From a virus: a DNA stretch of 41,306 bases. The translations under genes were made by a program, and so were the position numbers. The notes beneath the pieces are model-generated. The model had not been told where the DNA came from. It saw only the letters and a list, made by a program, of their open reading frames with translations, and did no database searches. This document shows, one piece after another, positions 6,210-16,516 of the stretch. The stretch covers positions 1 through 41,306 of IMG/VR virus record IMGVR_UViG_3300037508_000029; one strand, 5' to 3'. Positions within the stretch are counted from its first letter, which is position 1, and each line of letters begins with the position of its first letter.

Positions 6210-8756
6210 GTGTCGGTTGTCGCAAACGTTGCTATTAACGTTGACAGCCGTAATGCGGTCAGCAAGCTGCGGCAGGTTAATGACGCCGGCAGCAAACTTG
6301 AGCAAACATTCAAAGGCGTAGACGGCAAGCTGCGTGACGCAAACGGCAGGTTTATTAAACTTGGCGATTCGGCGCAGGCCTCTACTAGTAAGATCAATGT
6401 TCTCGCCCGCGCATTATCAAATCTAGGAACCGGCCTAGCGGTTGCAGATGTTGCAAGAAGGTATTTTAAAGGATTCAACGAAGCGGAAAAAGCTGCAGCG
6501 GCAGTCCGCACACTTGGGGTAGACAGCAAAGCATTAGAAGGCAATCTTTTAGGCTTAAGCCAAAAACTAGGAGGTCTTTATTCGCAAACTCAGTTGCTAA
6601 CAGCAGCCTATGATGTAGCTTCGTCTGGATTCGCCAATGCAGCGGATAACACAAAAGTCTTAGAAGCTGCAGCCAAAGGCGCAACAGGCGGGCTATCAGA
6701 CATTAACACCGTTGGCAATGCTGTAACCAGCGTTCTTAACGCTTACGGCAAGTCGGCGGATGATGCTGCATCGCTGGTAGATGGGTTTATACAAACTCAA
6801 AACGACGGCAAAATTATATTAAATGAATATGCAGGGCTTATAGGCCGACTTGCTCCTACTGCTAAGGCTGCAGGTGTTGGCATCAATGAAATGAATGCCG
6901 CCATAGCCACAATAACCGCGCAGGGCGTACCGGTTGAAGCAACATTTACCGGATTAAATCAAGCGTTGGTTTCAATTTTAAAACCTAGCCAAGAAGCTGA
7001 AGAGCTTGCAAAATCTTTGGGCATACAATTTAACGAAGCAGGATTACGCGCTAAGGGGTTTGGCGGTTTACTTGAGGAAGTAAAAACAAAAACAGGAGGC
7101 AGCACTACCCAGCTCGTTAAGTTGTTTGGCAGCGTAGATGCGCTTAAAGCAATTCTTCCGCTTGTCAATGATGATCTGGTTAAATATAATCAAAACGTTG
7201 CCAAGCAAGCCAACGCTAGCGGAGTAGCAGAAAAGGCAACCCAGGAGCTTGGCGGTACGGTGTCAAGTGAAATATCAAAAATGGTCAACCAAATTGGCAA
7301 TTTAACTAGAGCCCTTGATACAGTGCTGGGCCCGTCATTGGGCGGCATTGTTCGGCTTATTAACTTTGTAATCGCAGAAGCAACAAAAGGCATCCAAGTA
7401 TTAGGACAATTGTTTTCAATGAGCCCTAACAAAATGATTGCGCAGCAAGCTGTGCAGTCAGGGCAAATAGGAGCCGCACCAAGAACTCTTGCTGGCATTG
7501 ATGAAACAATTGGCGAAAAGCGCAGAAAGTCATTGCAGCAACAAGCTGGCGCTGGCACTGGCTTTTTGGGACTTGGAATGAATACAGAAAAGTTTATGCA
7601 ACTGCTAAAGCAGCAGCCTGAATTTAAGTCGCCTGTTGCATCCAAGCCAACACTGCCTGCGCTGCCCAATGCGCTTAATACGCCCTTAGGCGCTACGGTA
7701 GGCGGCGGCGGCGGCCGCAGTGCAGGCGGTGGTGGCGCCAGCAAAGCTGCTGACGAAGCCAAGCGGCTGGCGGATGAACTGCAGCGGTCAGTTGAGCGTG
7801 GTAATGACCTGTTCCGCCAATTCTCTCGCCAAGCCGTATTACTCGGCACCACATCCGAAATTGAACGCAAGCGACTCCAGATTCAATATGAGCATCAAGA
7901 TCGCCTGCGCGAAATAAATGAATTAAAAGATGCAGAGCAAAAAGTAAACTTAATGGCGGTTAATGATGAAATCAGAAGACTGCAAACATTAGAGCTGCAA
8001 ACCGAAGAACTTAAGAAGCAACTAGAAGTCTTTTATGAGCTTGCTGGCTTGTCAATGGGCGGGATGTTGCCCGGCGGCGCTGGTGCATTTAGAACAGATG
8101 TAAACCTTGATCCAAGTGATCGCGCACAGCAAAAGATTGATGAGTATAAAGCCAAGCTGGCTGAATTGCAAGATCCAATCAACATGGCGCAACGCGGCGC
8201 TCAGGGCATTGGTGATGCTTTTTCATCTTCATTCCAAGGAATCATCACAGGAACACAAAGCGTTCAGGAATCTTTGGCATCGTTCTTCCAAAATATAGCC
8301 AAGTCATTCATTGATATGGCAACTGAGATTATTGCTCAAATGGTTGTCATGTATGCTTTCAAGCAGTTGCTTGGGTTGTTTGGCGGCGGCGCAGGCATTG
8401 GCCCGGTTGGCAACTTCAGTGGTGCATTTAGCGGCACTGCATCATCGTTCAACCCATCATCGTTTGGGATGGGTTTGATCCCCGGTCGCGCCAAAGGTGG
8501 TCCGGTATCCAGCGGCCAGATGTACATGGTGGGCGAGCGTGGCCCCGAGCTGTTTGTGCCAGGCCGCAGTGGCACCATCGTCGCTAACGACAAGATGGGC
8601 GGCGGCAACACTAACGTGGTCGTCAACGTAGACGCCAAAGGCAGCAGCGTAGAAGGCGACGAGCAAGGCGCTAACCAGCTTGGCCGTGTCATCAGTGCTG
8701 CAGTACAGTCAGAGCTAATCAAACAACAACGCCCAGGCGGCATCTTGGCACGCTAA
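6210..8756 (+). CDS. Tape measure protein
   Basis: The 848-residue protein starts at a GTG (6210) and sets tail length. It has N-terminal coiled-coil and Ala-rich helical regions and a central domain typical of phage tape measures (residues about 100-370). A Gly-rich linker near 495-515 and another long helical segment (QIQYEHQDRLREINEL) follow. The C-terminus is hydrophobic and glycine-rich (MVVMYAFKQLLGLFGGG), followed by 'GERGPELFVPGRSG', a conserved tape measure C-terminal motif. At about 0.15 nm per residue it predicts a tail near 125 nm. Its AT content looks higher than that of flanking genes up to about 8.35 kb. Confidence 0.93.
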   Translation: MSVVANVAINVDSRNAVSKLRQVNDAGSKLEQTFKGVDGKLRDANGRFIKLGDSAQASTSKINVLARALSNLGTGLAVADVARRYFKGFNEAEKAAAAVRTLGVDSKALEGNLLGLSQKLGGLYSQTQLLTAAYDVASSGFANAADNTKVLEAAAKGATGGLSDINTVGNAVTSVLNAYGKSADDAASLVDGFIQTQNDGKIILNEYAGLIGRLAPTAKAAGVGINEMNAAIATITAQGVPVEATFTGLNQALVSILKPSQEAEELAKSLGIQFNEAGLRAKGFGGLLEEVKTKTGGSTTQLVKLFGSVDALKAILPLVNDDLVKYNQNVAKQANASGVAEKATQELGGTVSSEISKMVNQIGNLTRALDTVLGPSLGGIVRLINFVIAEATKGIQVLGQLFSMSPNKMIAQQAVQSGQIGAAPRTLAGIDETIGEKRRKSLQQQAGAGTGFLGLGMNTEKFMQLLKQQPEFKSPVASKPTLPALPNALNTPLGATVGGGGGRSAGGGGASKAADEAKRLADELQRSVERGNDLFRQFSRQAVLLGTTSEIERKRLQIQYEHQDRLREINELKDAEQKVNLMAVNDEIRRLQTLELQTEELKKQLEVFYELAGLSMGGMLPGGAGAFRTDVNLDPSDRAQQKIDEYKAKLAELQDPINMAQRGAQGIGDAFSSSFQGIITGTQSVQESLASFFQNIAKSFIDMATEIIAQMVVMYAFKQLLGLFGGGAGIGPVGNFSGAFSGTASSFNPSSFGMGLIPGRAKGGPVSSGQMYMVGERGPELFVPGRSGTIVANDKMGGGNTNVVVNVDAKGSSVEGDEQGANQLGRVISAAVQSELIKQQRPGGILAR

Positions 8757-9094
8757 TGGCTACCTTCCCCGACTACAAACCCCGCGTCGGCGCCAGCAAG
8801 AGCAGTGCGCCTACCGTGCGCTCTACCAAGTTTGGCGACGGCTACGAGCAGCGCGTACGGTTTGGCCTCAACCAAGACCCGAAGGAATGGACGCTTGAGT
8901 GGAATGTAACCGAGGAAGTATCCGACGAAATTGAAACATTCCTTGAGGCTCGCGCCGGTGCCGAATCATTTGACTGGACGCCACCGGATACCAGCACCAG
9001 CTACAAGTGGATCTGTAGCGAGTGGCAAAAATCAATCGATGAGCCATTTCGTGCTGTGATTCGCGCTACGTTCAAGCAGGTATTTGAACCCTGA
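8756..9094 (+). CDS. Minor tail protein, lambda gpM-like
   Basis: The 112-residue protein has the hallmarks of the phage minor tail family that includes lambda gpM: 'FPDYKPRVGASKSSAPTVRS' at the start, 'KFGDGYEQRVRFG' and 'FDWTPPDTS'. It forms part of the distal tail ring between the tube and the tip. It begins by TAATG overlap with the tape measure gene and ends by overlap with the gpL homologue, preserving the lambda order M-L-K-I-J. Confidence 0.88.
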   Translation: MATFPDYKPRVGASKSSAPTVRSTKFGDGYEQRVRFGLNQDPKEWTLEWNVTEEVSDEIETFLEARAGAESFDWTPPDTSTSYKWICSEWQKSIDEPFRAVIRATFKQVFEP

Positions 9095-10494
9095 TGGCTG
9101 TACCATTTTCCGACCTACAGGCCATTGCACCTAGCGCTGTAATCGAGCTGTTTCAGCTTGAGCTAAATGCAACGCAGCACGGTGTAAATGAGACTTATTA
9201 CTTCCACGCTGGCGTCAATGCTGACGGCAACGGCAATATCATCTGGAACAGCCAAACGTATCTGGCTTTCCCAATCGAGGCAACAGAGTTTGAATACACA
9301 GGCACGGGTTCGTTGCCACGCCCCAAGTTGCGCGTTAGCAATATCTTTGGCACCATCACGGCACTGATTTTGTCGTTACCTAATGGTTTAGAAGGCGCCA
9401 AGGTGACACGCATCCGCACGTTGGCACGTTACATCGACGGTGCTAACTTCCCCGGTGGCACCAACCCATACGGCACGCCGGACCCGACCGCCGAGTTCCC
9501 GCGTGAGATCTATTACGTCGATCGCAAGGCCGGAGAGAATAGAGATCTTATTGAATTTGAACTTGCCGCTGCGTTTGACCTTGTAGGTGTCAGAGCACCC
9601 AAGCGGCAATGCGTCAGCAATATATGCCAGTGGATCTATCGTGGCTCCGAATGCGGCTATACCGGCAACGCATACTTCAACTTCAATGATCAGCCAGTTG
9701 GGTCCATCGGGGAAGATGTGTGCGGCAAACGGTTGAACAGTTGCGAACTGCGGTTTGCACAACAGCGGCTTCTTGGCAACGTAACCACCGGCAGCAATAT
9801 CCTGACGCTTACGCAAGCCGTCAATTTTGACGTTGGCACTCCGGTGACGGGATTCGGCTTGCCAAGTGGCACCATCACCACCAATACAAACACCGCGCTA
9901 ATAACGCTAAGTCAAAACGCCAATGCATCAACAAACCGCAGTACGACGGGCACATTGCAGACCAACTTGAGCCAAATCATCGTGACAGACGCTACCGGTA
10001 TAGCCCCTGGGATGACAGTAACAGGCACATACCTAGCTGCTAATACTCAAGTGGTTGCAGTCTCTGGCACTACCTTGACCATTTCCCCGCCCGTGCCGGT
10101 AACAGAAACAATTCTTACTTTGACTGCTACAAGAACAACCAACCGAGCATTCAACGGAAGCACCGATAGGGCCTATTTTGCCGAAAGCGCCGCAATCTCA
10201 GTTGGCTGGTATGCAGCGTCCAGTGTGTTGCCGCTTAGCCGTTTGGCCCAAGTTACAAGCATAGGACAAGGTGTATTTGGTAGCTCAAAAGTTGGCGTGA
10301 CAAAAAGTAAAGTCGCTATTTTAAGTCAAACTTACGTGTCTGGGTCAAGCAACATTGCTTGGAGCTTTTATGTGCTGGGGTCCATTTCATCGGCTACCTA
10401 CACATTTTCTGCTACTGACCAGAATTACTCATTTAGGGCTAACGCTGCCATTCCATACGGCAGCTATCCCGGCGTTGGTACATTCTTCACATGA
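9094..10494 (+). CDS. Minor tail protein, lambda gpL-like, with inserted domain
   Basis: Residues 1-225 match the gpL plan: an N-terminal beta domain, then a cysteine cluster (Cys173, Cys178, Cys187, Cys210, Cys217, with '[14 protein letters not shown]'). In lambda gpL the equivalent cysteines bind a 4Fe-4S cluster. In relatives the RF motif runs almost directly into a short C-terminal glycine-rich end. Here residues about 226-448 intervene before '[14 protein letters not shown]'. The insert carries two similar beta units (about 228-276 and 287-336) with V-TG-G-L and TLTLS-like strands, then a domain with an aromatic-rich end. The protein is 466 residues against about 230 for lambda gpL. Confidence 0.85.
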   Translation: MAVPFSDLQAIAPSAVIELFQLELNATQHGVNETYYFHAGVNADGNGNIIWNSQTYLAFPIEATEFEYTGTGSLPRPKLRVSNIFGTITALILSLPNGLEGAKVTRIRTLARYIDGANFPGGTNPYGTPDPTAEFPREIYYVDRKAGENRDLIEFELAAAFDLVGVRAPKRQCVSNICQWIYRGSECGYTGNAYFNFNDQPVGSIGEDVCGKRLNSCELRFAQQRLLGNVTTGSNILTLTQAVNFDVGTPVTGFGLPSGTITTNTNTALITLSQNANASTNRSTTGTLQTNLSQIIVTDATGIAPGMTVTGTYLAANTQVVAVSGTTLTISPPVPVTETILTLTATRTTNRAFNGSTDRAYFAESAAISVGWYAASSVLPLSRLAQVTSIGQGVFGSSKVGVTKSKVAILSQTYVSGSSNIAWSFYVLGSISSATYTFSATDQNYSFRANAAIPYGSYPGVGTFFT

Positions 10495-11192
10495 CTTGGC
10501 AAGACGCGGCACTGGAACACGCTAAGGCCGAAGATCCACGCGAGTCTTGCGGGCTGCTCATCGTACGCAAAGGACGCCGCAAATACTGGCCATGTCAAAA
10601 CCTTGCAACCAGTCCTGATCAGTTCTTTGTGCTCAACCCAGACGACTGGGCCGCAGCAGAAGATGTCGGCGAGATCATCGCAGTGGTGCACAGCCACCCA
10701 GTCACTAACCCATTGCCGTCACCAGCAGATCGCGCTGCCTGCGAAACCAGCGGTTTGCCGTGGCATATCGTCAACCCCAAGACCGAGGCATGGGGCGAAT
10801 GCAAGCCATGCGGCTACAAGGCGCCACTAATTGGCCGTGAGTGGGTGTTTGGTGTGCATGACTGCTGGACACTAGCCCGCGACTGGTACGCCGAGCAGGG
10901 AATCATGCTGCGTGATTGGGACCGGTGCGCTAGCCCCGAGCAATTCCAAGCCGAGCCATATTTTGACCGTTGCTGGAAGGAAACCGGCTTCCGCGAGCTA
11001 ACCGAAGACGAAGGTTTGAAGCCGGGCGATGCCGTACTGATGGCACTCAATAGCACCGGCTTGAATCACGTTGGCGTTTACCTTGGCGAGCAAACCATCC
11101 TGCATCACATCCAAGGGCGGCTCAGCAGCCGCGACTTATATGGAAGCTGGCTCCTAAAATGTACTGGAAGGAGGTTGCGTCATGCTGCGTAA
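10491..11192 (+). CDS. Tail tip peptidase, gpK-like (JAMM plus NlpC/P60)
   Basis: The 233-residue protein combines two hydrolase domains, as in lambda gpK. Residues 1-100 carry a JAB/MPN metalloprotease motif: Glu18, HSHP (67-70) and SPAD (77-80), giving the H-x-H...S-x-x-D zinc set. Residues about 110-215 carry an NlpC/P60 domain with catalytic Cys125 in '[11 protein letters not shown]' and His193 in 'NHVGVYLG'. The second domain probably cuts peptidoglycan peptides during DNA entry. Both active sites look intact. Start and end overlap the L and I homologues. Confidence 0.88.
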   Translation: MTWQDAALEHAKAEDPRESCGLLIVRKGRRKYWPCQNLATSPDQFFVLNPDDWAAAEDVGEIIAVVHSHPVTNPLPSPADRAACETSGLPWHIVNPKTEAWGECKPCGYKAPLIGREWVFGVHDCWTLARDWYAEQGIMLRDWDRCASPEQFQAEPYFDRCWKETGFRELTEDEGLKPGDAVLMALNSTGLNHVGVYLGEQTILHHIQGRLSSRDLYGSWLLKCTGRRLRHAA

Positions 11193-11790
11193 GATCAAGC
11201 TGTACGGCAAGCTCGCCAAGTTCATCGGCCATCGCGTGCTTGAAGCGGATGTGGCAACTGCAGCCGAAGCGGTGCGGTTTTTGCTGGCCAACTGGCCCGA
11301 GCTTGAAGCGCACATGAGCGACCAGCATTACCGCGTCACCGTCGGCACTTATGACCTCGACCTAGAAGAGCTGCATCACCCTGCAGGGCAAGCGCCCATC
11401 AGCTTTGTGCCTGTAGTGGCAGGCGCGGGTGCGGTCGGGCGGATTTTGGCAGGTGTGGCGCTCATAGCACTAGCGTTTATACCCGGCATCGGAACTGCAA
11501 CTGCAGCGGCTATTGCGGCAGGTGCAAAAGCTGGATTTACGGTTGTTGGTACAGCATTGTTTGGCCTTGGCGCCAGCTTGGTGCTTGGCGGCGTCGCGCA
11601 GCTGCTCACGCCAACACCACGGGTAGCCCAAGGCGCCGACACCCAAGACGACCCACGCAAGAGCTACAGCTTCAGCGGCATCCAAAACACCAGCAGACAA
11701 GGCGTACCAGTGCCTATCGTCTACGGCGAAACGCTTGTCGGTAGTGTAGTCATCTCCGCTGGCATCGACACCGTACAGGTGGCAGCATGA
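11182..11790 (+). CDS. Tail tip assembly protein, gpI-like
   Basis: The 202-residue protein has an N-terminal ubiquitin-like beta-grasp domain ('[13 protein letters not shown]' and onward), a hydrophobic glycine/alanine-rich middle (about residues 75-140) that could span or insert into a membrane, and a C-terminal '[12 protein letters not shown]' motif. This is the lambda gpI arrangement. It helps build the tail tip and is thought to act with gpJ. It overlaps gpK by 11 bases and gpJ by 4. Confidence 0.85.
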   Translation: MLRKIKLYGKLAKFIGHRVLEADVATAAEAVRFLLANWPELEAHMSDQHYRVTVGTYDLDLEELHHPAGQAPISFVPVVAGAGAVGRILAGVALIALAFIPGIGTATAAAIAAGAKAGFTVVGTALFGLGASLVLGGVAQLLTPTPRVAQGADTQDDPRKSYSFSGIQNTSRQGVPVPIVYGETLVGSVVISAGIDTVQVAA

Positions 11791-14700
11791 CCAAACTTAT
11801 TGCTGGTGCAGGCGGCGGCGGTGGCGGCAAAGGTGGCGGTGGCGGTGGCGCTGCACGCACACCAACAACGGAACGTGACGGCCTCGACTCCCGCCAATAT
11901 GCTGAACTGATTGACCTAATCAGCGAAGGCGAAATCGCAGGCTTAAAAGATGGCCTAAAAAGCATCTACCTAGACAACACCCCGCTACAAAATACAGACG
12001 GCACTTTTAACTTCCAGAACGTAACGGTTTATACGCGCGAAGGAACGCAAAACCAAGACCTGATTCCTTTTGCTAGCGAAATTGAAGATGAGCGCTCAGT
12101 CAATGTAACTGTCCGCAATGATGGTCCCGTAACGCGCACCATCACCGATTCACAGACCGATGCAGTACGCATCACCATCACAGTCCCCCGACTGGAACAA
12201 ATCACCAACGAAGGCGACACCGTAGGGCAAAGTTTTAGCCTACAAATACAAATCCAGTACAACGGCGGTGGCTTTACCACCGTCATCAGTGACACCGTTT
12301 CGGGCCGCACTGGCGACCCGTACCAAAAGGCATACCTCGTAAATCTGAACGGCGCTTTCCCAGTAGATGTACGCATGGTGCGTACCACTGCAGATAGCGG
12401 CGACCTTCGGCTATCCAATGCGTTTACGTGGACAAGTTATACGGAAATCATTTATAGCCGCCTCGCCTACCCGAACAGTGCGCTGGTTGGCATCCGCGTT
12501 GATGCAGAACAGTTCAACAGCATCCCGCAACGCAGCTACCTGATTCGCGGCATCAAGGTAGCAATCCCCAGCAATGCAACTGTTGATTCAACTACAGGAC
12601 GGCTTACCTACGCCGGCATCTGGAATGGCACATTCGGCGCAGCGCAGTGGTGTTCTGACCCCGCGTGGATCCTATGGGATCTTATTACGTCTACGCGCTA
12701 TGGCCTAGGAGAACATCTTGATGCCGCCCAGCTAGACAAGTTTTCATTTTTTGCTGCTAGTCAGTATTGCAGTGAGTTGGTGCCTGATGGCTTTGGTGGC
12801 TTTGAGCCACGGTTTAGCTGTAACGTCAACATTCAAACCAGCGAAGAAGCGTACAAGCTCATTAATGACATGTGCTCGGTATTTCGAGCAATGCCGTATT
12901 GGAGCATCGGTTCGCTAACGGTTTCGCAAGACAAGCCGGTTGATCCTTCGTATCTGTTTACGCTGGCGAATGTTACTGCAGATGGTTTTAGCTACAGCGG
13001 CAGCAGCCTCAAAACACGGCCCAATGTCGCAGTTGTCAGCTACCTAGATTTGGCATTGCGCGACATCACTTACGAAGTGGTGGAAGACGCAGAAGCCATT
13101 GCTAAGTACGGCGTGGTGAAAACTGAAGTCAGCGCTTTTGCTTGTACGAGCAGAGGTCAAGCTCATCGCGTTGGCGAGTGGTTGCTGTATTCCGAGCGGT
13201 ACGAAGGTGAAACCGTTACGTTCAGCACCGGCATGGATGCTGGCGTCATCGTGCGCCCTGGGCAAGTCATCAGCATTGCCGATCCAGTAAAAGCTGGCGC
13301 CAGACGTGGCGGACGCATCACAAGCGCCACCACGATTGCCATCACAGTAGACAATGCCACCGGCCTAGCTGCACCTGGCACCATCTCGGTCGTGCTACCT
13401 ACGGGCACCGTTGAGTTGCGCGAAGTGCAAGGGATAAGCGGCAACATTATTACTGTTACCAACGCATTTAGCGCAGCACCAAGCGCAAACAGCGTATGGG
13501 TATATGAAACCAGCAATATCCAAACGTCAACATGGCGTGTGCTTGGCATTGCAGAGCAAGATGGATCTAGCTATGCAATTACTGCGCTGTCATATAGCAG
13601 CAGCAAATATGTCTACATCGAGCGTGACCAGCCGCTACAGCAACGGGACATCACCGATCTAAACATCGTTCCGCTGGCGCCCAATAACTTGTCAGCAACA
13701 GAGTTGCTTTATGACGCTGGTGGTACCGCTAAATCCAAGTTGGTTGTTGACTGGGACAGCGTAGAGGGAGTGCAGGAATATAGAATCCGCTGGCGTCCAC
13801 GCAACGGCAACTTTACGGACGAACGAATCAAGCGACTTGACTACGAAGTACTGGATACAACTCCCGGCGTTTACGAATTTGAAGTGTATGCAGTTGGCGC
13901 CAACTTGAGTACATCAGTCCTGCCTGCATCTTTAACTGTCGAAGCATTCGGCAAAACAGCACCTCCGAGTGATGTAGAGAATGCCAGCCTTATACCCGGC
14001 GACCAACTCAGCGGCATCCTTGCTTGGGATCGAGCAGTCGATTTAGATGTGCTGCTAGGCGGAAAGGTACTGATTCGCCACAGCACTTTGATGGTTGGCG
14101 CTACATGGGAAGAGTCGCAGGAGATTGTTGCTGCCGCTGCAGGATCTCAAACGCAAAAGCAAGTGCCGATGCTGGAAGGGACGTACCTGCTGAAGTTTGA
14201 AGATGATACCGGCAACCGCTCCACCAATCCCAGTTCCGTCATTGCTGATTTCCCAGAACCGCAGCCACGGTCGTTGTTCAAGCAATACGCCGAAGACCAA
14301 ACGGTTCCACCGTTTAATGGAACCCTGGCAGGACTGATCTATTCAGACGAATACGATGGTTTGATTATCGATAGCGGTCAACTTGTTGACGACATGGCGC
14401 TCGATGGCAACTGGGATGCACTTATAGCTATTGATGCCGTTGGTGGCATTAACCCACTAGGCGAATACGAGTTCGGCGCCACTTGGGATATGGGCGCCAC
14501 TTACGACGTAAACCTGCGTCGCCGTTTTACTACACGCCCGCTTGTGCCAGCAGCATTATGGGATGACAAGGTGGCACTAATAGACGAATGGCCCGACATT
14601 GATGAAGACAACATTGATAAGGTCAACGCTGCACTGTACGTTCGCACCACTACCGATGACCCATCTGGCACGCCTACCTATGGCGAATGGAATGAGTTCT

Positions 14701-15053
14701 CGAACGTTATCGCCCGAGGTCGCGGCTTCCAGTTCAAGGTAAGGGCAGTTTCAGAAGACCCCGACATCAACATCATCATCGACGAGCTTGGTTGCTTGAT
14801 GGAGCTGCAACTCCACACCGAGCAGTCAGGCACGCTAGCCAGTGGCGTTGGAGCGTATGCCGTGGTGTTCGATAATGCCTTCTACCAGCCGCCTAATGTC
14901 GGAATCACTGGGTTTAACATGGCTACAGGCGACTTCTTTACGGTGACGAGTGTGACGCGCACTGGTTTTACTGTAGAATTTAAGAACAGTGCTGGCACTA
15001 GCGTGAATCGTAACTTCACCTACACTGCGGTCGGCTATGGCCGAGAGGTTTAA
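11787..15053 (+). CDS. Central tail hub / host-specificity protein, gpJ-like
   Basis: The 1088-residue protein begins with an extremely glycine-rich stretch (residues about 7-24), then 'QYAELIDLISEGEIAGL', the standard gpJ entry motif. The N-terminal half forms the hub rings (for example 'DPAWILWDLITSTRYGLGE' near 290). The second half contains fibronectin-III-like segments ('YRIRWRPRNGNF', 'YEFEVYAVG') and C-terminal beta domains ending in a small fibre-attachment-like module. It is somewhat shorter than lambda J. It should hold the fibres encoded downstream and open the tail. Confidence 0.9.
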   Translation: MTKLIAGAGGGGGGKGGGGGGAARTPTTERDGLDSRQYAELIDLISEGEIAGLKDGLKSIYLDNTPLQNTDGTFNFQNVTVYTREGTQNQDLIPFASEIEDERSVNVTVRNDGPVTRTITDSQTDAVRITITVPRLEQITNEGDTVGQSFSLQIQIQYNGGGFTTVISDTVSGRTGDPYQKAYLVNLNGAFPVDVRMVRTTADSGDLRLSNAFTWTSYTEIIYSRLAYPNSALVGIRVDAEQFNSIPQRSYLIRGIKVAIPSNATVDSTTGRLTYAGIWNGTFGAAQWCSDPAWILWDLITSTRYGLGEHLDAAQLDKFSFFAASQYCSELVPDGFGGFEPRFSCNVNIQTSEEAYKLINDMCSVFRAMPYWSIGSLTVSQDKPVDPSYLFTLANVTADGFSYSGSSLKTRPNVAVVSYLDLALRDITYEVVEDAEAIAKYGVVKTEVSAFACTSRGQAHRVGEWLLYSERYEGETVTFSTGMDAGVIVRPGQVISIADPVKAGARRGGRITSATTIAITVDNATGLAAPGTISVVLPTGTVELREVQGISGNIITVTNAFSAAPSANSVWVYETSNIQTSTWRVLGIAEQDGSSYAITALSYSSSKYVYIERDQPLQQRDITDLNIVPLAPNNLSATELLYDAGGTAKSKLVVDWDSVEGVQEYRIRWRPRNGNFTDERIKRLDYEVLDTTPGVYEFEVYAVGANLSTSVLPASLTVEAFGKTAPPSDVENASLIPGDQLSGILAWDRAVDLDVLLGGKVLIRHSTLMVGATWEESQEIVAAAAGSQTQKQVPMLEGTYLLKFEDDTGNRSTNPSSVIADFPEPQPRSLFKQYAEDQTVPPFNGTLAGLIYSDEYDGLIIDSGQLVDDMALDGNWDALIAIDAVGGINPLGEYEFGATWDMGATYDVNLRRRFTTRPLVPAALWDDKVALIDEWPDIDEDNIDKVNAALYVRTTTDDPSGTPTYGEWNEFSNVIARGRGFQFKVRAVSEDPDINIIIDELGCLMELQLHTEQSGTLASGVGAYAVVFDNAFYQPPNVGITGFNMATGDFFTVTSVTRTGFTVEFKNSAGTSVNRNFTYTAVGYGREV

Positions 15054-15055
15054 CG

Positions 15056-15655
15056 ATGGCGCAACATGACTACATCATTGCCAACCAGTCCGGCGCTGCT
15101 TTCCGCGCTGACCTAAACAATGGCCTTGCTGCCATCGTCAGTCAGAACAGCGGCGCCACTGAGCCGGCAACGATGTACGCCTACCAGTGGTGGGCGGATA
15201 CCACTGCAGGGCTGCTGAAGCTGCGTAATGCGGCGAACAATGCGTGGATCACCGTTGGTACGCTGGCCACCGCCAACCTTGGATTGGCAACAACCGCCAG
15301 CCCGACGTTTAGCGGCACCGCCACATTCGGCGGTGATGTGCTGCTGACCGGTACCGGCGTGCTGGATCTGCCGGTTGGCACCACAGCAGAGCGGCCCGGA
15401 TCACCTAACTCAGGCATGATCCGGTTCAACACCACGCTCACTCAGTTCGAGGGCTATAACGGCACTGCATGGTCAAGCGTGGGCGGCGGTGCCACGGGCG
15501 GCGGTGCCGATACGGTGTTTTTTGAAAATAGCCAGACCGTAACGACCAATTACACTTTGAGTACCAACAAAAATGCTGTGACAGCAGGACCAATCACGAT
15601 AAACTCTGGGGTAACCGTCACGGTCCCCAGTGGCGCCTCTTGGGTGGTGGTGTAA
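15056..15655 (+). CDS. Tail fibre protein 1
   Basis: The 199-residue protein has an N-terminal anchor (about residues 1-75), a short repeat-like shaft ('ATTASPTFSGTATFGGDV') and a 'GTTAERPGSPNSGMIRFNT' module. That module is widespread in phage fibres ('GTTAxRP...GxIRFNTT..FEGYNGTAW'). The C-terminus is a small beta domain ending 'VTVPSGASWVVV'. It is the first of four fibre-like genes after the hub and may attach the others. It lacks any visible enzyme motif. Confidence 0.78.
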   Translation: MAQHDYIIANQSGAAFRADLNNGLAAIVSQNSGATEPATMYAYQWWADTTAGLLKLRNAANNAWITVGTLATANLGLATTASPTFSGTATFGGDVLLTGTGVLDLPVGTTAERPGSPNSGMIRFNTTLTQFEGYNGTAWSSVGGGATGGGADTVFFENSQTVTTNYTLSTNKNAVTAGPITINSGVTVTVPSGASWVVV

Positions 15656-15658
15656 GTC

Positions 15659-16090
15659 ATGCCAATCGCAATCAACGGATCAGGAACCATCACCGGCATC
15701 AGCGCAGGTGGTCTTCCTGATGACTGCATCACCACGGCTGACATTGCCGCCAATGCGGTCACCACCGCAAAGCTGGGCACCAGCGAGGCTTCGGGTCTGG
15801 CAAAAGCGTGGGTGAACTTCAACGGCACCGGCACCGTGGCAATCCGCGCTAGCTTCAATGTGAGCAGCATTACGGATAACGGGACGGGAGACTATACGGT
15901 GAACTTCACGACGGCGTTGGCGGATGCGAATTATGGTGTTAGTGGTGTTGCGGTTAGAACCACAGACGAAACATTTATTGGGCGTTACGGTGCGGCCCCA
16001 ACAACTACTGCGGTAAGATTTTCAACGTTTAACCGTAGCGCCGGAACACTGGTAGATTCTGACTACATCAACGTATCCATCTTCCGCTAA
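15659..16090 (+). CDS. Tail fibre protein 2
   Basis: The 143-residue protein has a fibre module 'SGTITGISAGGLPDDCITT' followed by 'DIAANAVTTAKLG', a trimeric shaft-type repeat, then a receptor-binding-like beta domain starting 'KAWVNFNGTGTVAIRASFNV'. This two-part layout is common in cyanophage-type fibres. It sits 3 bases after fibre 1. The distal half probably varies with host surface; no sugar-cleaving site is seen. Confidence 0.78.
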   Translation: MPIAINGSGTITGISAGGLPDDCITTADIAANAVTTAKLGTSEASGLAKAWVNFNGTGTVAIRASFNVSSITDNGTGDYTVNFTTALADANYGVSGVAVRTTDETFIGRYGAAPTTTAVRFSTFNRSAGTLVDSDYINVSIFR

Positions 16091-16093
16091 CCC

Positions 16094-16516
16094 ATGACCA
16101 CCATGAAACGAATCATCTACTCCACACCTGAAGGCGGCGTCGCGGTAATCATCCCAACCGAGTCCGTCGAACTGGCGCTCAAGGATGTTCCCGAAGGCGT
16201 TGCCTACGAAATCGTCGATGAAGCCGACATCCCTGCCGACCGCTTCTTCCGCAACGCGTGGACAATGGGCGATTGCTGCATCGAGCAAGACCTCGACCGC
16301 TGCAAAGAGATCGGCCACGACCTTCGCCGCACCAAACGTGCTGAGGAGTTCAAGCCCTTTGACGAAGTGATTATGAAACAGATTCCAGGTGCTGACGCTG
16401 CTGTAGCAGAAGAAGCCCGTCAAGCCATCCGCGAGAAATACAGCGACGTTCAGGATGCGATCGACGCAGCCGAAACCCCCGATGACATCAAAGCTGCCCT
16501 GGAGGTAACACCATGA
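16094..16516 (+). CDS. Probable tail fibre assembly protein
   Basis: The 140-residue protein differs in composition from the surrounding fibres: it is acidic, helical and has no Gly/Thr-rich beta repeats. It begins 'MKRIIYSTPEGGVAVIIP' (a second ATG at 16103 is equally good) and ends with a helical stretch 'EARQAIREKYSDVQDAIDAA'. A cytoplasmic fibre-folding or assembly helper between fibre genes fits this. Its last codon overlaps the next start (ATGA). The role is inferred from context. Confidence 0.62.
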   Translation: MTTMKRIIYSTPEGGVAVIIPTESVELALKDVPEGVAYEIVDEADIPADRFFRNAWTMGDCCIEQDLDRCKEIGHDLRRTKRAEEFKPFDEVIMKQIPGADAAVAEEARQAIREKYSDVQDAIDAAETPDDIKAALEVTP

